Below, piece after piece: positions 5,445-14,060 of a stretch of 57,157 bases of DNA (position 1 is its first letter; each line of letters starts with the position of its first letter). The stretch comes from Bacteroidales bacterium. GTDB taxonomy: Bacteria > Bacteroidota > Bacteroidia > Bacteroidales > UBA932. The notes beneath the pieces were generated by a model. That model was not told the DNA's origin. It did no database searches and saw only the letters and a program-made list of their open reading frames with translations. The DNA lies in contig JAILDI010000009.1 in NCBI GenBank assembly GCA_024689525.1, positions 1-57,157 of the forward strand. Direction: 5' to 3'. A program made the translations under genes and the position numbers.

Positions 5445-8350
5445 AGCTTTACGAAAGCGCGGCTTTCACGGCCATCGACACAGATCTGAAGGGGTTTTTC
5501 CAGGCGAACGAGGCGCAGGAATTCGGTTTCTTCAACGGCAGGAAGGGCGTCGAGAGTGGAGAGGTCCAGGTTGTCGCCCGGCCTTTCCCAAGGGTCGACA
5601 TTGATGTAGCCGGCGTTGAAGGCGGTGAGGTTCTGGAAGAAGTGGGTGCCCTGGCTGGGATCCACGCGGAATCCTGGCAGTGAGGCCTCCACTATGGCGC
5701 GGGCTTCGGAAATATCGCCCCAGGCCACGGGAACGCCCAGAGAGGGGATGCTGGAGCCCCATCGGCCATAACCGATGAGGAGGTATTGGCGCTTTTCTGC
5801 GCGGAGGAGGTTGTTTATCTCCCGCAGCTGGGCGGCCATTTCCACAGTGCGCAGCTTGTCGAAGGCGTCCTGCTTGAGGTACACCACATCGGCAATTTCG
5901 GAGATCCAGCCGGTGCCGAGGGCGCTGCCGGAATTCACTATCGACCCGGATGTGTCGATTTTGTCCCAGTCGACATTGGCGTCTTCCAGGGAATCGGCTG
6001 ATATCGGCCTCACCTGCAGCACGTTGAACAGCCCGCTTTCAAGCTCCGCTGCAAATTCGATTTCCACGCCGCAGTTCATTTCGGCGGCGCATATGTCCAT
6101 TATTTCGCGAAGGATTTCCGCGAGCGGATATGTGTCGTAGCGCAGTATGTGGGCGAAAGTGACGTACTTGGGGCCATCCTGGAAGCAGGAGTCCACGATG
6201 CGCTGATTCTCGTAATCATAGGTCGATGCAACCTTGGCCAGCGACGGGAACTGGTTGCAGTCGTGCACGGGGATGCGCTGGAGGTTCACGGCGTCATCGA
6301 CCGAAGTCTTGAAGCGTTCCGGCTGGAGCGACAGGGCGTACATCACGTCCTGAGTCTCCGACATCACCAGTGCGGGGGTCGATGTCTGGAGGATGTTGTG
6401 CGGGTGGGAAGGGGAGAAGCGGAGCACCTTTTCGCCATCGACCACGGCCTTGCCCAGGCCGTAGGCCAGCTTGACGATGCCTTCCTCCGCCTTCTCATAG
6501 CCGAGAGGGTAGAAATTCACGCTCCTGGCCACGCCGGAAAGGGTGGGGAAGAAGTAGCCGTTCTCCTTCTTGCCGCAGATTTCCTGCAGGATGATGGCCA
6601 TCTTTTCCTCCGACAGCACGTTGCCGGTTGCGGTGATATAGCTGCGGGACGATGCGAAATACACCGACGCATACACGCTCTTGATGGCCTTGGCAAGGAG
6701 GCGCACCTCCTGGTCCAGATTCTCCGTTGCCGGAATCATATATGTGGAATACACGCCGGCGAAGGGCTGGTAGTAGGAGTCCTCCAGCTTGGACGACGAG
6801 CGCACGGCAAGAGGAGAGCGCACCTCGCGGACGAATACCTTGAGGGCGTCCATAAGGTCCTGGGGAAGGGTCGATGAGACGAATTCCGACAGAATTTCAC
6901 TGTCGCCCGCGTCCGAGTTGATGACATACTGAAGGCCGTTCTCCGCGATGAAGCGGTCGAAGTAGCCCGTTGCTATTATCAGTGTGCGGGGTACGGTGAT
7001 TCGCACGTCTTCCCACTTGTCGAAGAACTTGTTTGCGTAAAGCAGTTTGTTCAGGAAGGCCAGGCCGCGGCCCTTTCCGCCGATGGAGCCCTCGCCGATG
7101 CGGGAGAACCAGACGGTGTCGTTATATGTCTTTGTGTCAAAGGCGGCCACTACGCCAAGGGCCTGGGTGATGCGGTATTCGTGGATGGCGGCGGTTGCAC
7201 GGGCTCGGAAATCCTCCGTGTCCTTGAACGAGCCGTTCTTCAGGGAGTTGCCCACTCCGAAGATACCGCGGGCCAGCAGCCAGCGGGAAACGTAGTTCTT
7301 GCCGCGCATCTTTTCCAGCACCTTTTCCGGCAGGGTGGCGATAATCTGTTCCGCGCCCTGAAGGTCGTTGGAGCGGGCGATTTCGCGGCCCCGGGCATCG
7401 GTGGCAACGAAGTCGCCGAAGCCGAATTCCTTGCCGATATAGTCGGTGACGTCGTCCACCAGTGTCTTGGACCGTTTCATCACGAAACCGGCCTTGAGCG
7501 ACTCCGCTACGGCGCGCATGCTCTCCTGGGACGACTGCATGAGGATGGACATCTTGGGGTGCTCGCTGCGGATGAGGTGCACCAGGTCCACGCCGGCGTC
7601 CAGTTTCTCGCTTGAGGAAGGGTCTCCCTTGTGGCGCACGAAGCCGATGTCGGTGATCACGCCAAGGAGGTTTTCCTTATATTTATTATACAGGTCCACT
7701 GCGTCGTCGTAGCATGTGGCCATGAGGATCTTGGGGCGGGCGCGCTTACGGAATATCTGCTGGTCCTCGTTAAGGGCGTCCCTGAGTGCGGCCACGTTCT
7801 GCTGGAGCACCAGTTTGTACAGCAGGGCCAGGTAGGTGGAGTAGTAGCGTACGCTGTCTTCCACCAGCAGGATGCACTGCACGCCGCCTTCCAGGATGTC
7901 CTGGGGGGCGTTCAGGCTGTCTTCCAGCAGTTTGATGATGGCGATGATAAGGTCCGTGGAGCCGTTCCAGCAGAAGGTGTAGTCGATGCAGGATGTGGCT
8001 CCGTGACGCTCCATCTTGCGGTAGATCTCGCGGGAGAATGCGCTCAGGAGAACCACCGGGATATCCGGTTTGATCTGCTTGATGTCGGAGGCGAACTGAA
8101 ATACGTCGCCGCCCACGTTGTACATAGTTATGACAAGGTCCGGGTCGTCCTCTTTCATCATCCGGAGGGCGTCCACGGTGTTATCGGCACGGAGGAAGAC
8201 GGGGGGATTGGAGAGGTTGAGCTCGGAGTATTCCCGGGTCACCAGCGCATCCAGGCGTCCGTCCTCTTCCAGGGAGAAATTGTCGAAATTGTTACAGACC
8301 AGAAGAATCCTTCTGATCCGTTTTGTCATAAGCTGTGTGGAGTCGTTCAT
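5441..8350 (-). CDS. Tandem receiver-like domains fused to a PEP synthase/PPDK ATP-grasp domain
   Basis: This 969-residue cytosolic protein starts with two response-regulator-like domains. The first (about 12-140) keeps the fold pattern but has ITMYN where the phosphoacceptor Asp should be, so it is a pseudo-receiver. The second (about 157-300) has ILLVEDS (E164/D165 pocket), a candidate acceptor D234 in VITDIGF, and K292 in AGFVMKRSK. From about 400 to 810 follows a pyruvate-phosphate-dikinase N-terminal ATP-binding domain: GSIGGKGRGLAFLNKLL, SPLAVRSSSKLEDS, and a terminal FNVLQVRPIS. I see neither the phosphohistidine swivelling domain (TSHxAI-like) nor the PEP/pyruvate TIM barrel, so it cannot be a normal PEP synthase. 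Similar ~970-residue proteins are annotated in Bacteroides as PEP synthase. The true substrate is unknown. The first gene of a coupled pair with queA, it is divergent from metH. Confidence 0.75.
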   Translation of the reverse strand: MNDSTQLMTKRIRRILLVCNNFDNFSLEEDGRLDALVTREYSELNLSNPPVFLRADNTVDALRMMKEDDPDLVITMYNVGGDVFQFASDIKQIKPDIPVVLLSAFSREIYRKMERHGATSCIDYTFCWNGSTDLIIAIIKLLEDSLNAPQDILEGGVQCILLVEDSVRYYSTYLALLYKLVLQQNVAALRDALNEDQQIFRKRARPKILMATCYDDAVDLYNKYKENLLGVITDIGFVRHKGDPSSSEKLDAGVDLVHLIRSEHPKMSILMQSSQESMRAVAESLKAGFVMKRSKTLVDDVTDYIGKEFGFGDFVATDARGREIARSNDLQGAEQIIATLPEKVLEKMRGKNYVSRWLLARGIFGVGNSLKNGSFKDTEDFRARATAAIHEYRITQALGVVAAFDTKTYNDTVWFSRIGEGSIGGKGRGLAFLNKLLYANKFFDKWEDVRITVPRTLIIATGYFDRFIAENGLQYVINSDAGDSEILSEFVSSTLPQDLMDALKVFVREVRSPLAVRSSSKLEDSYYQPFAGVYSTYMIPATENLDQEVRLLAKAIKSVYASVYFASSRSYITATGNVLSEEKMAIILQEICGKKENGYFFPTLSGVARSVNFYPLGYEKAEEGIVKLAYGLGKAVVDGEKVLRFSPSHPHNILQTSTPALVMSETQDVMYALSLQPERFKTSVDDAVNLQRIPVHDCNQFPSLAKVASTYDYENQRIVDSCFQDGPKYVTFAHILRYDTYPLAEILREIMDICAAEMNCGVEIEFAAELESGLFNVLQVRPISADSLEDANVDWDKIDTSGSIVNSGSALGTGWISEIADVVYLKQDAFDKLRTVEMAAQLREINNLLRAEKRQYLLIGYGRWGSSIPSLGVPVAWGDISEARAIVEASLPGFRVDPSQGTHFFQNLTAFNAGYINVDPWERPGDNLDLSTLDALPAVEETEFLRLVRLEKPLQICVDGRESRAFVKL

Positions 8351-8356
8351 AACTTA

Positions 8357-8364
8357 CAAATGTA
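8357..8364 (-). promoter_or_regulatory. -7 box for the receiver-PPDK gene
   Basis: The minus strand reads TACATTTG (plus-strand CAAATGTA), then six bases, then the ATG at 8350. With initiation 5-7 bases after the box, the mRNA would have almost no 5' leader. No clear TTTG -33 element is seen. Confidence 0.5.
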
Positions 8365-8376
8365 CGAATTATTTCG

Positions 8377-8384
8377 TATATTTG
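8377..8384 (+). promoter_or_regulatory. metH: -7 box for metH
   Basis: TATATTTG is followed by seven bases and the metH ATG at 8392. This again predicts a leaderless or nearly leaderless transcript. It lies back-to-back with the minus-strand box at 8357-8364. The 41-bp gap has no room for a cobalamin riboswitch. Confidence 0.55.
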
Positions 8385-8391
8385 TGCGAAT

Positions 8392-11300
8392 ATGCAGATG
8401 GTTAGTGCGTCATATCTTTTGGAGAGGCTCAGTGAGCGGGTGCTCGTTTTGGACGGAGCTATGGGCACTATGCTGCAGAAGAATGGGCTGAGCGGGAACA
8501 GCGAAGGCTTCAATCTTACGGCTCCGGATACCATTCTGGACATCCACAGGGCATATATCGCCGCGGGGGCCGATATCATAGAAAGCAATACGTTCAGTGC
8601 AAACCGTATTTCGCAGAAGGAGTACGGGATGGAGGCGCAGGCGCGCGAAATGGCCCTGGCCGGCGCCCGCCTTGCCCGCCGCGCTGCCGACGAGTGTCTC
8701 ATCCCGGAAATCGGCCAAAATCGTGGACGAGACGGGAGGAGAAGGGTGCTGGTGGCGGGGAGCATGGGGCCCACGTCGAAGTCGCTCACGCTCACTTCAG
8801 ATCTGAACCGCCCTGCATGGCGGCCGTACGGATTTGACGAGATGGCCGATGCCTACGCGGAGCAGGCCGGCGCACTGATAGAGGGGGGAGTGGACTATAT
8901 TCAGCTGGAAACGGCATTCGATGCACTTAACACCAAGGCCGCACTGTATGCAATAAGAGGCATAAGCGCAGATATTCCCGTTGTGGTTTCCGTGTCGGTG
9001 AGCGATGCCAGCGGCAGAAGCCTTACCGGGCAGACGCTGGAGGCGTATTTCACCGCGGTGCGGCATGCGGGGCTCACGGCATTCGGGCTTAACTGCTCGC
9101 TGGGTGCGGCGGCGCTGCTGCCTCTTATAAAAGAAGTTGCGCAGTGGTGCGATGTCCCCATTATCTGCTATCCCAACGCCGGGCTTCCCAATCAGATGGG
9201 AGGGTACGAGCAGACACCTGGGGAAATGGCCGCGGAGGTGCGGCATTTCGACTCGCTTTTGAATATAGTCGGTGGGTGCTGCGGCACTACGCCGGAGCAT
9301 ATATCGGCCCTTCCGGAACTGGCCCCGAGGCCCTTGCCGGAGGTTTGGAACCGCCTCAGGGTGAGCGGGTTGGAGGCATACGTCATCGACACAAAAAAAA
9401 GAAATTTCACGCTGATAGGGGAGAGGACCAATGTGGCCGGCTCCCGCAAGTTTGCCAAGCTCATCGCCGAGGGAAAGTACGACGAGGCTCTGGGCGTTGC
9501 CGCCGGTCAGATTGAGGGCGGGGCTTCCGTCATCGACATAAATATGGACGATGCCATGCTGGACGGGCCTGTGGCGATGGAGACTTTCGTGAGGATGCTT
9601 CAGAACGATCCGGCCGTGGCCAGGGCCGCGCTGATGATCGACTCGTCCAACTGGGACTGCATCCTGGCGGGGCTGAAGAACTCGCAGGGCAAGTGCATCG
9701 TGAACTCCATAAGCCTGAAGGACGGGGAAGAGGCATTCCTGCGCAAGGCGCGCGAAATCCACGCCTTGGGCGCCGCAATGGTGGTTATGGCCTTCGACGA
9801 GGAGGGGCAGGCAACCACGTATCAGCGTAAGATAGACATTTGCGCCCGCAGCTACAGGCTGCTCACTGGCGCAGGCATCCCGCCGGAGGACATTATCTTC
9901 GACGTGAACGTTCTGTCCGTGGGCACCGGTATCGCCGAGCACGCCCGCTACGGCATCGACTTCATAGAGGCGGTGCGATGGATAAAGGCAAACCTGCCGG
10001 GAGTTTACACCTCCGGCGGCGTGTCCAACCTGTCGTTCGCCTTCCGCGGCAACAATACTGTCCGCAGCGCCCTCCATGCCGTGTTCCTGTACCACGCCAT
10101 CAAGGCGGGCCTGGATATGGCAATCGTGAATCCCGGCATGCTGCAGCTCTACGACGACATTCCGCCGTCGCTCCGCACCGCCGCGGAAGACGTTATCCTC
10201 TGCCGCCGGGTCGATGCCACCGACCGGCTGATAGCAGCGGCTGCCGCCACCGACGAAAATGGTGGTTTCATCCATGAAAACGGCCAAAAACGTGGACGAA
10301 CTTGCGAACGGGATTGTAGTGAGGGGCGGACTTCGGAATTGACACTTGAATCACGATTATGCAACGCCATCGTGTGTGGAGGCAGTCCATCATTGCAGGA
10401 CGATGTTCTGGCAGCGCTGGAACAGGCTGGGGGAGAGGCGGTTAAGGTAATCGAGGGGCCTCTGATGGATGGAATGGAGGAGGTTGGCCGGCGTTTCGGA
10501 GAGGGGAGGATGTTCCTGCCGCAGGTGGTGAAATCGGCAAAGGTGATGAAGGACGCCGTGGCCGTGCTGGAACCGTATATGAAGGAGGAGGGGAGTGGCG
10601 TTAAGCGTCCGCTTGTTGTGCTGGCAACGGTTAAGGGCGATGTCCACGACATCGGCAAGAACATATTCGGGATAGTGCTCCGCTGCAACGGATTCGAAGT
10701 GGCGGATCTGGGCGTTATGGTTGATAACGGGACTATTCTGGCCGAGGCAGAACGCTTGAAGGCCGATATAATCGCGGTGAGCGGGCTCATCACTCCGTCG
10801 CTGTTCCAGATGGAGGAACTTTGCCGTGAAATGGCAGCCCGGGGGCTCTCACTGCCGCTTTTCGTTGGGGGAGCAACAACATCGGAGCTGCATACCGCAG
10901 TTAAACTGGCTCCTCTGTACAGCCACGTATTCCATTCGGCCGATGCCTCCGCAGGAGCTGTGAACGCCAAACGCTGGCTCCAGGATCCGGTGGCCTTTGA
11001 AGCCGCCCAGCGCCAGGCGCAGGAAAAGATGCGCCTGATGCACTCTAAGCGCCGGAAACCAGCCCCGGCTCCAGCTGCTCCATATCCTGCAGATTCCTTC
11101 CTCAAAGCCTGCCCCTCAGACATCCCGCTCACCTCGCTACCGCTTAGGGAACTCGTGCCCCTGTTCGACTGGCGTATGTTCTGCGCCGTCTGGGGCGTAA
11201 AAGAGGCTGACAACGAGCTTGTAGGCGAGGCTAAAGCGCTGCTTAACAGCATATTAGAGCATAATTCCCTGGACGTGCGCCTGGCCGCCCGCTTCTTCAT

Positions 11301-11865
11301 GGCAGGAAGGGCAGGGGAGAACGCGATTGACCTGGGGGAGAAAGTGCTGCCTATGCTGCGCCAGGAGGAAGGGGAGTGCCGCAGCCTTGCCGATTATGTG
11401 CCGCAGGAGGGGAGTGCTCCTTTCGGAGTTTTCGCGATTGCAGTGCATGAGCATCAGCATCCAGCCGGCTGCAGTTGCAAAGTTTGCAGCAGCAATCAGT
11501 ATAGCGGCATGATGTTGCATTCAGTTAAAGTAGTACTTGCGGAGGCGGCGTCTACGTGGCTCGACAACAAGCTTGTAGCGCAGGTGCATACTAAGGTGTG
11601 CAAGCCCGCGGCGGGCTATGCATCATGCCCGGATCACAGCCTTAAGCACGACATCCTGCGCATGCTGCCGGAGGGCATCGGCATCGACATGACTGAGAGT
11701 TGTTCGATGATTCCAGAGGCGTCGATTTGCGGCTTCGTGGTCATGCATCCGGAGGCGGGATATCCGGAAATCCGCCACATCGGCCCTGAACAGTTTGAGA
11801 ATTACGCCCGTGAGAGGGGATTCACCCCCGACGAGGCCAGAACATACCTTAACCATTTGCTATGA
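8392..11865 (+). CDS. metH: Cobalamin-dependent methionine synthase MetH
   Basis: MetH methylates homocysteine from 5-methyltetrahydrofolate via methylcobalamin. This 1157-residue copy has all modules. The homocysteine domain has GAMGTML near the start, zinc Cys in NCSLGA, and GGCCGTTPEHI. The pterin domain begins around GERTNVAGSRKF. The B12 cap holds EGPLMDGMEEVG. The B12 domain has DVHDIGKN (axial His at residue 752), SGLITPS and GGATTS. The reactivation domain has KPAAGYASCPDHSLK near the C-terminus. It is odd in having two extra peptide segments, at about residues 103-116 and 626-640, both reading I-(P/H)-E-x-GQ-x-RGR. They are encoded by copies of a palindromic repeat that also lies after metF. 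The first falls in a surface-type segment before VAGSMGPT and the second in the linker between the pterin and B12-cap modules. Its stop overlaps metF by ATGA. Confidence 0.95.
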   Translation: MQMVSASYLLERLSERVLVLDGAMGTMLQKNGLSGNSEGFNLTAPDTILDIHRAYIAAGADIIESNTFSANRISQKEYGMEAQAREMALAGARLARRAADECLIPEIGQNRGRDGRRRVLVAGSMGPTSKSLTLTSDLNRPAWRPYGFDEMADAYAEQAGALIEGGVDYIQLETAFDALNTKAALYAIRGISADIPVVVSVSVSDASGRSLTGQTLEAYFTAVRHAGLTAFGLNCSLGAAALLPLIKEVAQWCDVPIICYPNAGLPNQMGGYEQTPGEMAAEVRHFDSLLNIVGGCCGTTPEHISALPELAPRPLPEVWNRLRVSGLEAYVIDTKKRNFTLIGERTNVAGSRKFAKLIAEGKYDEALGVAAGQIEGGASVIDINMDDAMLDGPVAMETFVRMLQNDPAVARAALMIDSSNWDCILAGLKNSQGKCIVNSISLKDGEEAFLRKAREIHALGAAMVVMAFDEEGQATTYQRKIDICARSYRLLTGAGIPPEDIIFDVNVLSVGTGIAEHARYGIDFIEAVRWIKANLPGVYTSGGVSNLSFAFRGNNTVRSALHAVFLYHAIKAGLDMAIVNPGMLQLYDDIPPSLRTAAEDVILCRRVDATDRLIAAAAATDENGGFIHENGQKRGRTCERDCSEGRTSELTLESRLCNAIVCGGSPSLQDDVLAALEQAGGEAVKVIEGPLMDGMEEVGRRFGEGRMFLPQVVKSAKVMKDAVAVLEPYMKEEGSGVKRPLVVLATVKGDVHDIGKNIFGIVLRCNGFEVADLGVMVDNGTILAEAERLKADIIAVSGLITPSLFQMEELCREMAARGLSLPLFVGGATTSELHTAVKLAPLYSHVFHSADASAGAVNAKRWLQDPVAFEAAQRQAQEKMRLMHSKRRKPAPAPAAPYPADSFLKACPSDIPLTSLPLRELVPLFDWRMFCAVWGVKEADNELVGEAKALLNSILEHNSLDVRLAARFFMAGRAGENAIDLGEKVLPMLRQEEGECRSLADYVPQEGSAPFGVFAIAVHEHQHPAGCSCKVCSSNQYSGMMLHSVKVVLAEAASTWLDNKLVAQVHTKVCKPAAGYASCPDHSLKHDILRMLPEGIGIDMTESCSMIPEASICGFVVMHPEAGYPEIRHIGPEQFENYARERGFTPDEARTYLNHLL
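8698..8737. repeat. Palindromic element copy A, in frame inside metH
   Basis: This ~40-bp copy matches copies B and C over the core CATCC-n-GAAA-CGGCCAAAA-CGTGGACGA. It starts on a codon boundary (codon 103) and encodes LIPEIGQNRGRDG. E. coli MetH has a shorter loop here between ADE and the VAG motif. The stem (TCCACGA/TCGTGGA in copy C) is partly eroded in this copy. Confidence 0.6.
10267..10306. repeat. Palindromic element copy B, in frame inside metH
   Basis: This second in-frame copy starts on a codon boundary (codon 626) in the same phase as copy A and encodes FIHENGQKRGRT. It lies in the flexible linker between the pterin and B12-cap modules, where extra residues are likely tolerated. 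Confidence 0.65.
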
Positions 11866-12770
11866 GAGTCGCAGACCTTTTTTACGCAGAAAAACCGTTT
11901 CCGTCGCTTGAGATAGTGCCCCCGCTGGGCGGAATCACCAAGGACGAGCTTCTGAAGGGCATCGAGCCGCTTATGGAGTTCAGTCCGCGATACATTAATG
12001 TTACAACGCATCGTGATGAATATCAATATGTTCCGCAGCCGGACGGAAGTTTCAGCAGGGTAGTGGTGAACAGCCGTGTATCGCCCGTGGCGGTATGTGC
12101 CAGCATACTTTCTCGCTTCGATGTGGAGGTTGTTCCTCACCTTGTCTGCGGCGGTCAGACTGCCCACGATACAGAGCGTCTTCTGCAGGACTTCCAGTTT
12201 ATGGGAATTGAGAACGTAATGGCCCTTCGCGGGGACTCCGTTTCAGGCGAAAAACGCTTTGTAGCCACTCCGGAAGGCTATTCTCACGCCAGCGAACTTG
12301 TTGCGGCCATAAAGGCGGCCGGCCCGTTCTGCATAGGCGTTGGCGGCTATCCTGAGAAGCATTATGAGGCCGCCAATCTGGCAATCGACATAGCATTCCT
12401 CAAGCAGAAAGTAGATGCCGGGGCCGATTACATCATAACACAAATGTTTTTCGACAACGCCGTATTTTTCCGTTTTGTCGATCTGTGCCGCGCCTCCGGC
12501 ATCACCGTGCCGATCATTCCAGGCCTGAAACCGCTCACAACCAAATCGCAACTTGCTTTGTTGCCGGATGCATTCAGCATCGACATTCCCGTCGAGCTCA
12601 CAGAGCAGATTGCAGCCTGCGGCGACGATGCCGAGGCAATCCGGCGCGCCGGCGTCGACTGGTGCATCCGTCAGACCCGCGAACTGCTGGACAGCGGCGT
12701 TCCCGCCGTGCATTATTATACGATGAGCAAATCCCGCAATGTCGCCGAAGTGTTGCGTGCCTGCTTCTGA
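11862..12770 (+). CDS. metF: 5,10-methylenetetrahydrofolate reductase
   Basis: This cytosolic flavoenzyme reduces methylene-THF to 5-methyl-THF, the methyl donor for MetH. The 302-residue TIM-barrel protein has SLEIVPP near the N-terminus (catalytic Glu), VPHLVCGGQT, MALRGD, GVGGYPEKH, DYIITQMFFDN and VPIIPGLKPL, in the family's order and at the usual length. It overlaps metH by ATGA, so enzyme and methyl-donor supplier are translated together. It is the last gene of this operon. Confidence 0.95.
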   Translation: MRVADLFYAEKPFPSLEIVPPLGGITKDELLKGIEPLMEFSPRYINVTTHRDEYQYVPQPDGSFSRVVVNSRVSPVAVCASILSRFDVEVVPHLVCGGQTAHDTERLLQDFQFMGIENVMALRGDSVSGEKRFVATPEGYSHASELVAAIKAAGPFCIGVGGYPEKHYEAANLAIDIAFLKQKVDAGADYIITQMFFDNAVFFRFVDLCRASGITVPIIPGLKPLTTKSQLALLPDAFSIDIPVELTEQIAACGDDAEAIRRAGVDWCIRQTRELLDSGVPAVHYYTMSKSRNVAEVLRACF

Positions 12771-12795
12771 AGCGTTGCCCTTCGAAAATCACTGA

Positions 12796-12835
12796 CTCAT
12801 CCACGAAAACGGGCAAAATCGTGGACGAAACCGGG
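12796..12835. repeat. Palindromic element copy C, intergenic
   Basis: This is the best-preserved palindrome of the three copies. TCCACGA (12800-12806) and TCGTGGA (12819-12825) flank a 12-base loop, and pairing can be extended outward with one mismatch. By eye it is clearly closer to copies A and B in metH than chance would allow. It lies 25 bp after the metF stop, where it could also serve as a weak terminator. Confidence 0.65.
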
Positions 12836-13102
12836 AATGGGCGTGCACACAGGTCCATCGGCAGGCACCGGTGAGCCCGAAAATGCCCGTATTTGAGCCC
12901 AACCTGCCACTTAACTGGACCGGTGGGATCGCTAAAACAGTGCGGCAGCCTGTAAGAATACATCCTTTGGCGCATTTGTTACACAATTTATATTATGTTA
13001 ACCATTGAATATAACTGCGCTCCCCTGCAACGTTTTAAGACCAGAATGCATCTATAAAGAGTGTTTTTATCGCACACGCGTGCATAATAAGGAAAAAAAG
13101 CT

Positions 13103-13110
13103 TATATTTG
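13103..13110 (+). promoter_or_regulatory. -7 box before the barrel protein gene
   Basis: TATATTTG lies 46 bases before the ATG at 13157. No convincing -33 TTTG was found. Confidence 0.45.
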
Positions 13111-13156
13111 CGTGATAGCTGATACAAAGACACAAATCTATATTCAAGATATCTTT

Positions 13157-14035
13157 ATGAAAAAAACGATCGCAATTCTTCTTGCAGCGGCGGCACTTCT
13201 GGTTTCCGTCAATGCATCTGCCCAGGACAAATGGGTATTTAACCACATTGGAATCGGCGTTTCTGCAGGCCTTGACGGCTTCGGCGCAGATCTCGTCGTT
13301 CCCATCACTCCTTTCTTCCAGCTCCGCGGCGGTTACGCCATGCAGCCCCTCTCCTATGACATCGAGCAGGCAAAATTCAACCCGCATATGAGCAAAGCCA
13401 ACGGCGATGTCTGGAACCTGGATCAGGATATCGTTCCCAGAGCTCAGGCCAACCTGGACGCAGCTCACCTCTTCCTGGATATCTATCCCGGCAAGAAAAC
13501 CGGCTTACACCTCACTGTAGGCGCATATTATGGCATGCATCCGGAGAATGGCGGCCCCTATCGCATCACCACTGCAGAGCCCCTCACCATCGACGAGGAA
13601 GATAAAGGTTCCGTGGGTATTGTGCTGAACGAAGAAGAAGGCAGGAAACTCACCACCGACAAGGAAGGTAATCTCATGCTCGACGTCAGTCTGAACAATC
13701 CCCTGGCAGAGAAATACAACATCCCTACCAACATCTATCCTTACGCAGGTATCGGTTTCGGCCGCAACCTGAGCAGGCATCGCATCGCCTTCACAATGGA
13801 CCTCGGCGCCATCTACACCGGCACCTTCGGCCTCAATGGTTATGACTATTCACGTGAAGCCACCGCCGGTGTCGAGAATGTTCCCATCCACGCAGCCGAT
13901 CTTAACGCACTCAAGGGCCTTAATACCGGAATTCCGGACGAGGTTATCGACAAGGTGCAGGAGTACTATGGCAAGGCTGAGAGCATCCCTGTCACCCCGG
14001 TCCTGAAGTTCAACCTGGTATTCCGTCTTTTCTAA
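13157..14035 (+). CDS. Exported outer-membrane beta-barrel-like protein, unknown role
   Basis: The ATG at 13157 gives a classical signal peptide: MKKT, then a hydrophobic AAAALLVSV stretch, then NASAQ with likely cleavage after ASA. The longer frame from GTG 13112 would bury this signal, so I reject it. The mature ~270 residues alternate hydrophobic and polar residues in short strands (HIGIGVSAGLDGFGADLVV, LHLTVGAYYG, IYPYAGIGFGRNL, FTMDLGAIYTGTFGL) and end in FNLVFRLF. An aromatic last residue is typical of outer-membrane barrels. I recognise no specific family. A lipoprotein gene follows 25 bp downstream and is probably co-transcribed. Confidence 0.6.
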   Translation: MKKTIAILLAAAALLVSVNASAQDKWVFNHIGIGVSAGLDGFGADLVVPITPFFQLRGGYAMQPLSYDIEQAKFNPHMSKANGDVWNLDQDIVPRAQANLDAAHLFLDIYPGKKTGLHLTVGAYYGMHPENGGPYRITTAEPLTIDEEDKGSVGIVLNEEEGRKLTTDKEGNLMLDVSLNNPLAEKYNIPTNIYPYAGIGFGRNLSRHRIAFTMDLGAIYTGTFGLNGYDYSREATAGVENVPIHAADLNALKGLNTGIPDEVIDKVQEYYGKAESIPVTPVLKFNLVFRLF

Positions 14036-14060
14036 GAAATTATTTAATTATCAATAAGTT

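Larger units (their letters stand above)
12771..13156. other. Gene-free stretch after metF
   Basis: It contains palindromic element copy C (12796-12835), then a possible long hairpin with GGCAGG (12860-12865) and CCTGCC (12903-12908) arms, then AT-rich sequence leading to the promoter box at 13103. Minus-strand and short plus-strand ORFs here have no recognisable features, and I do not support them as genes. Confidence 0.45.

Noticed and set aside
8351..8391. Cobalamin or SAM riboswitch before metH
   Set aside because: The divergent gap is 41 bp and filled by promoter boxes; no aptamer can fit.
8797..10287. Long minus-strand open frame opposite metH
   Set aside because: It is antisense to a full set of MetH motifs and has no recognisable domain; long shadows are common in GC-rich DNA.
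12598..12975. Minus-strand ORF covering the metF end and the intergenic repeat
   Set aside because: Its peptide is derived from the palindromic element and antisense metF; no start signal or homologous motif.
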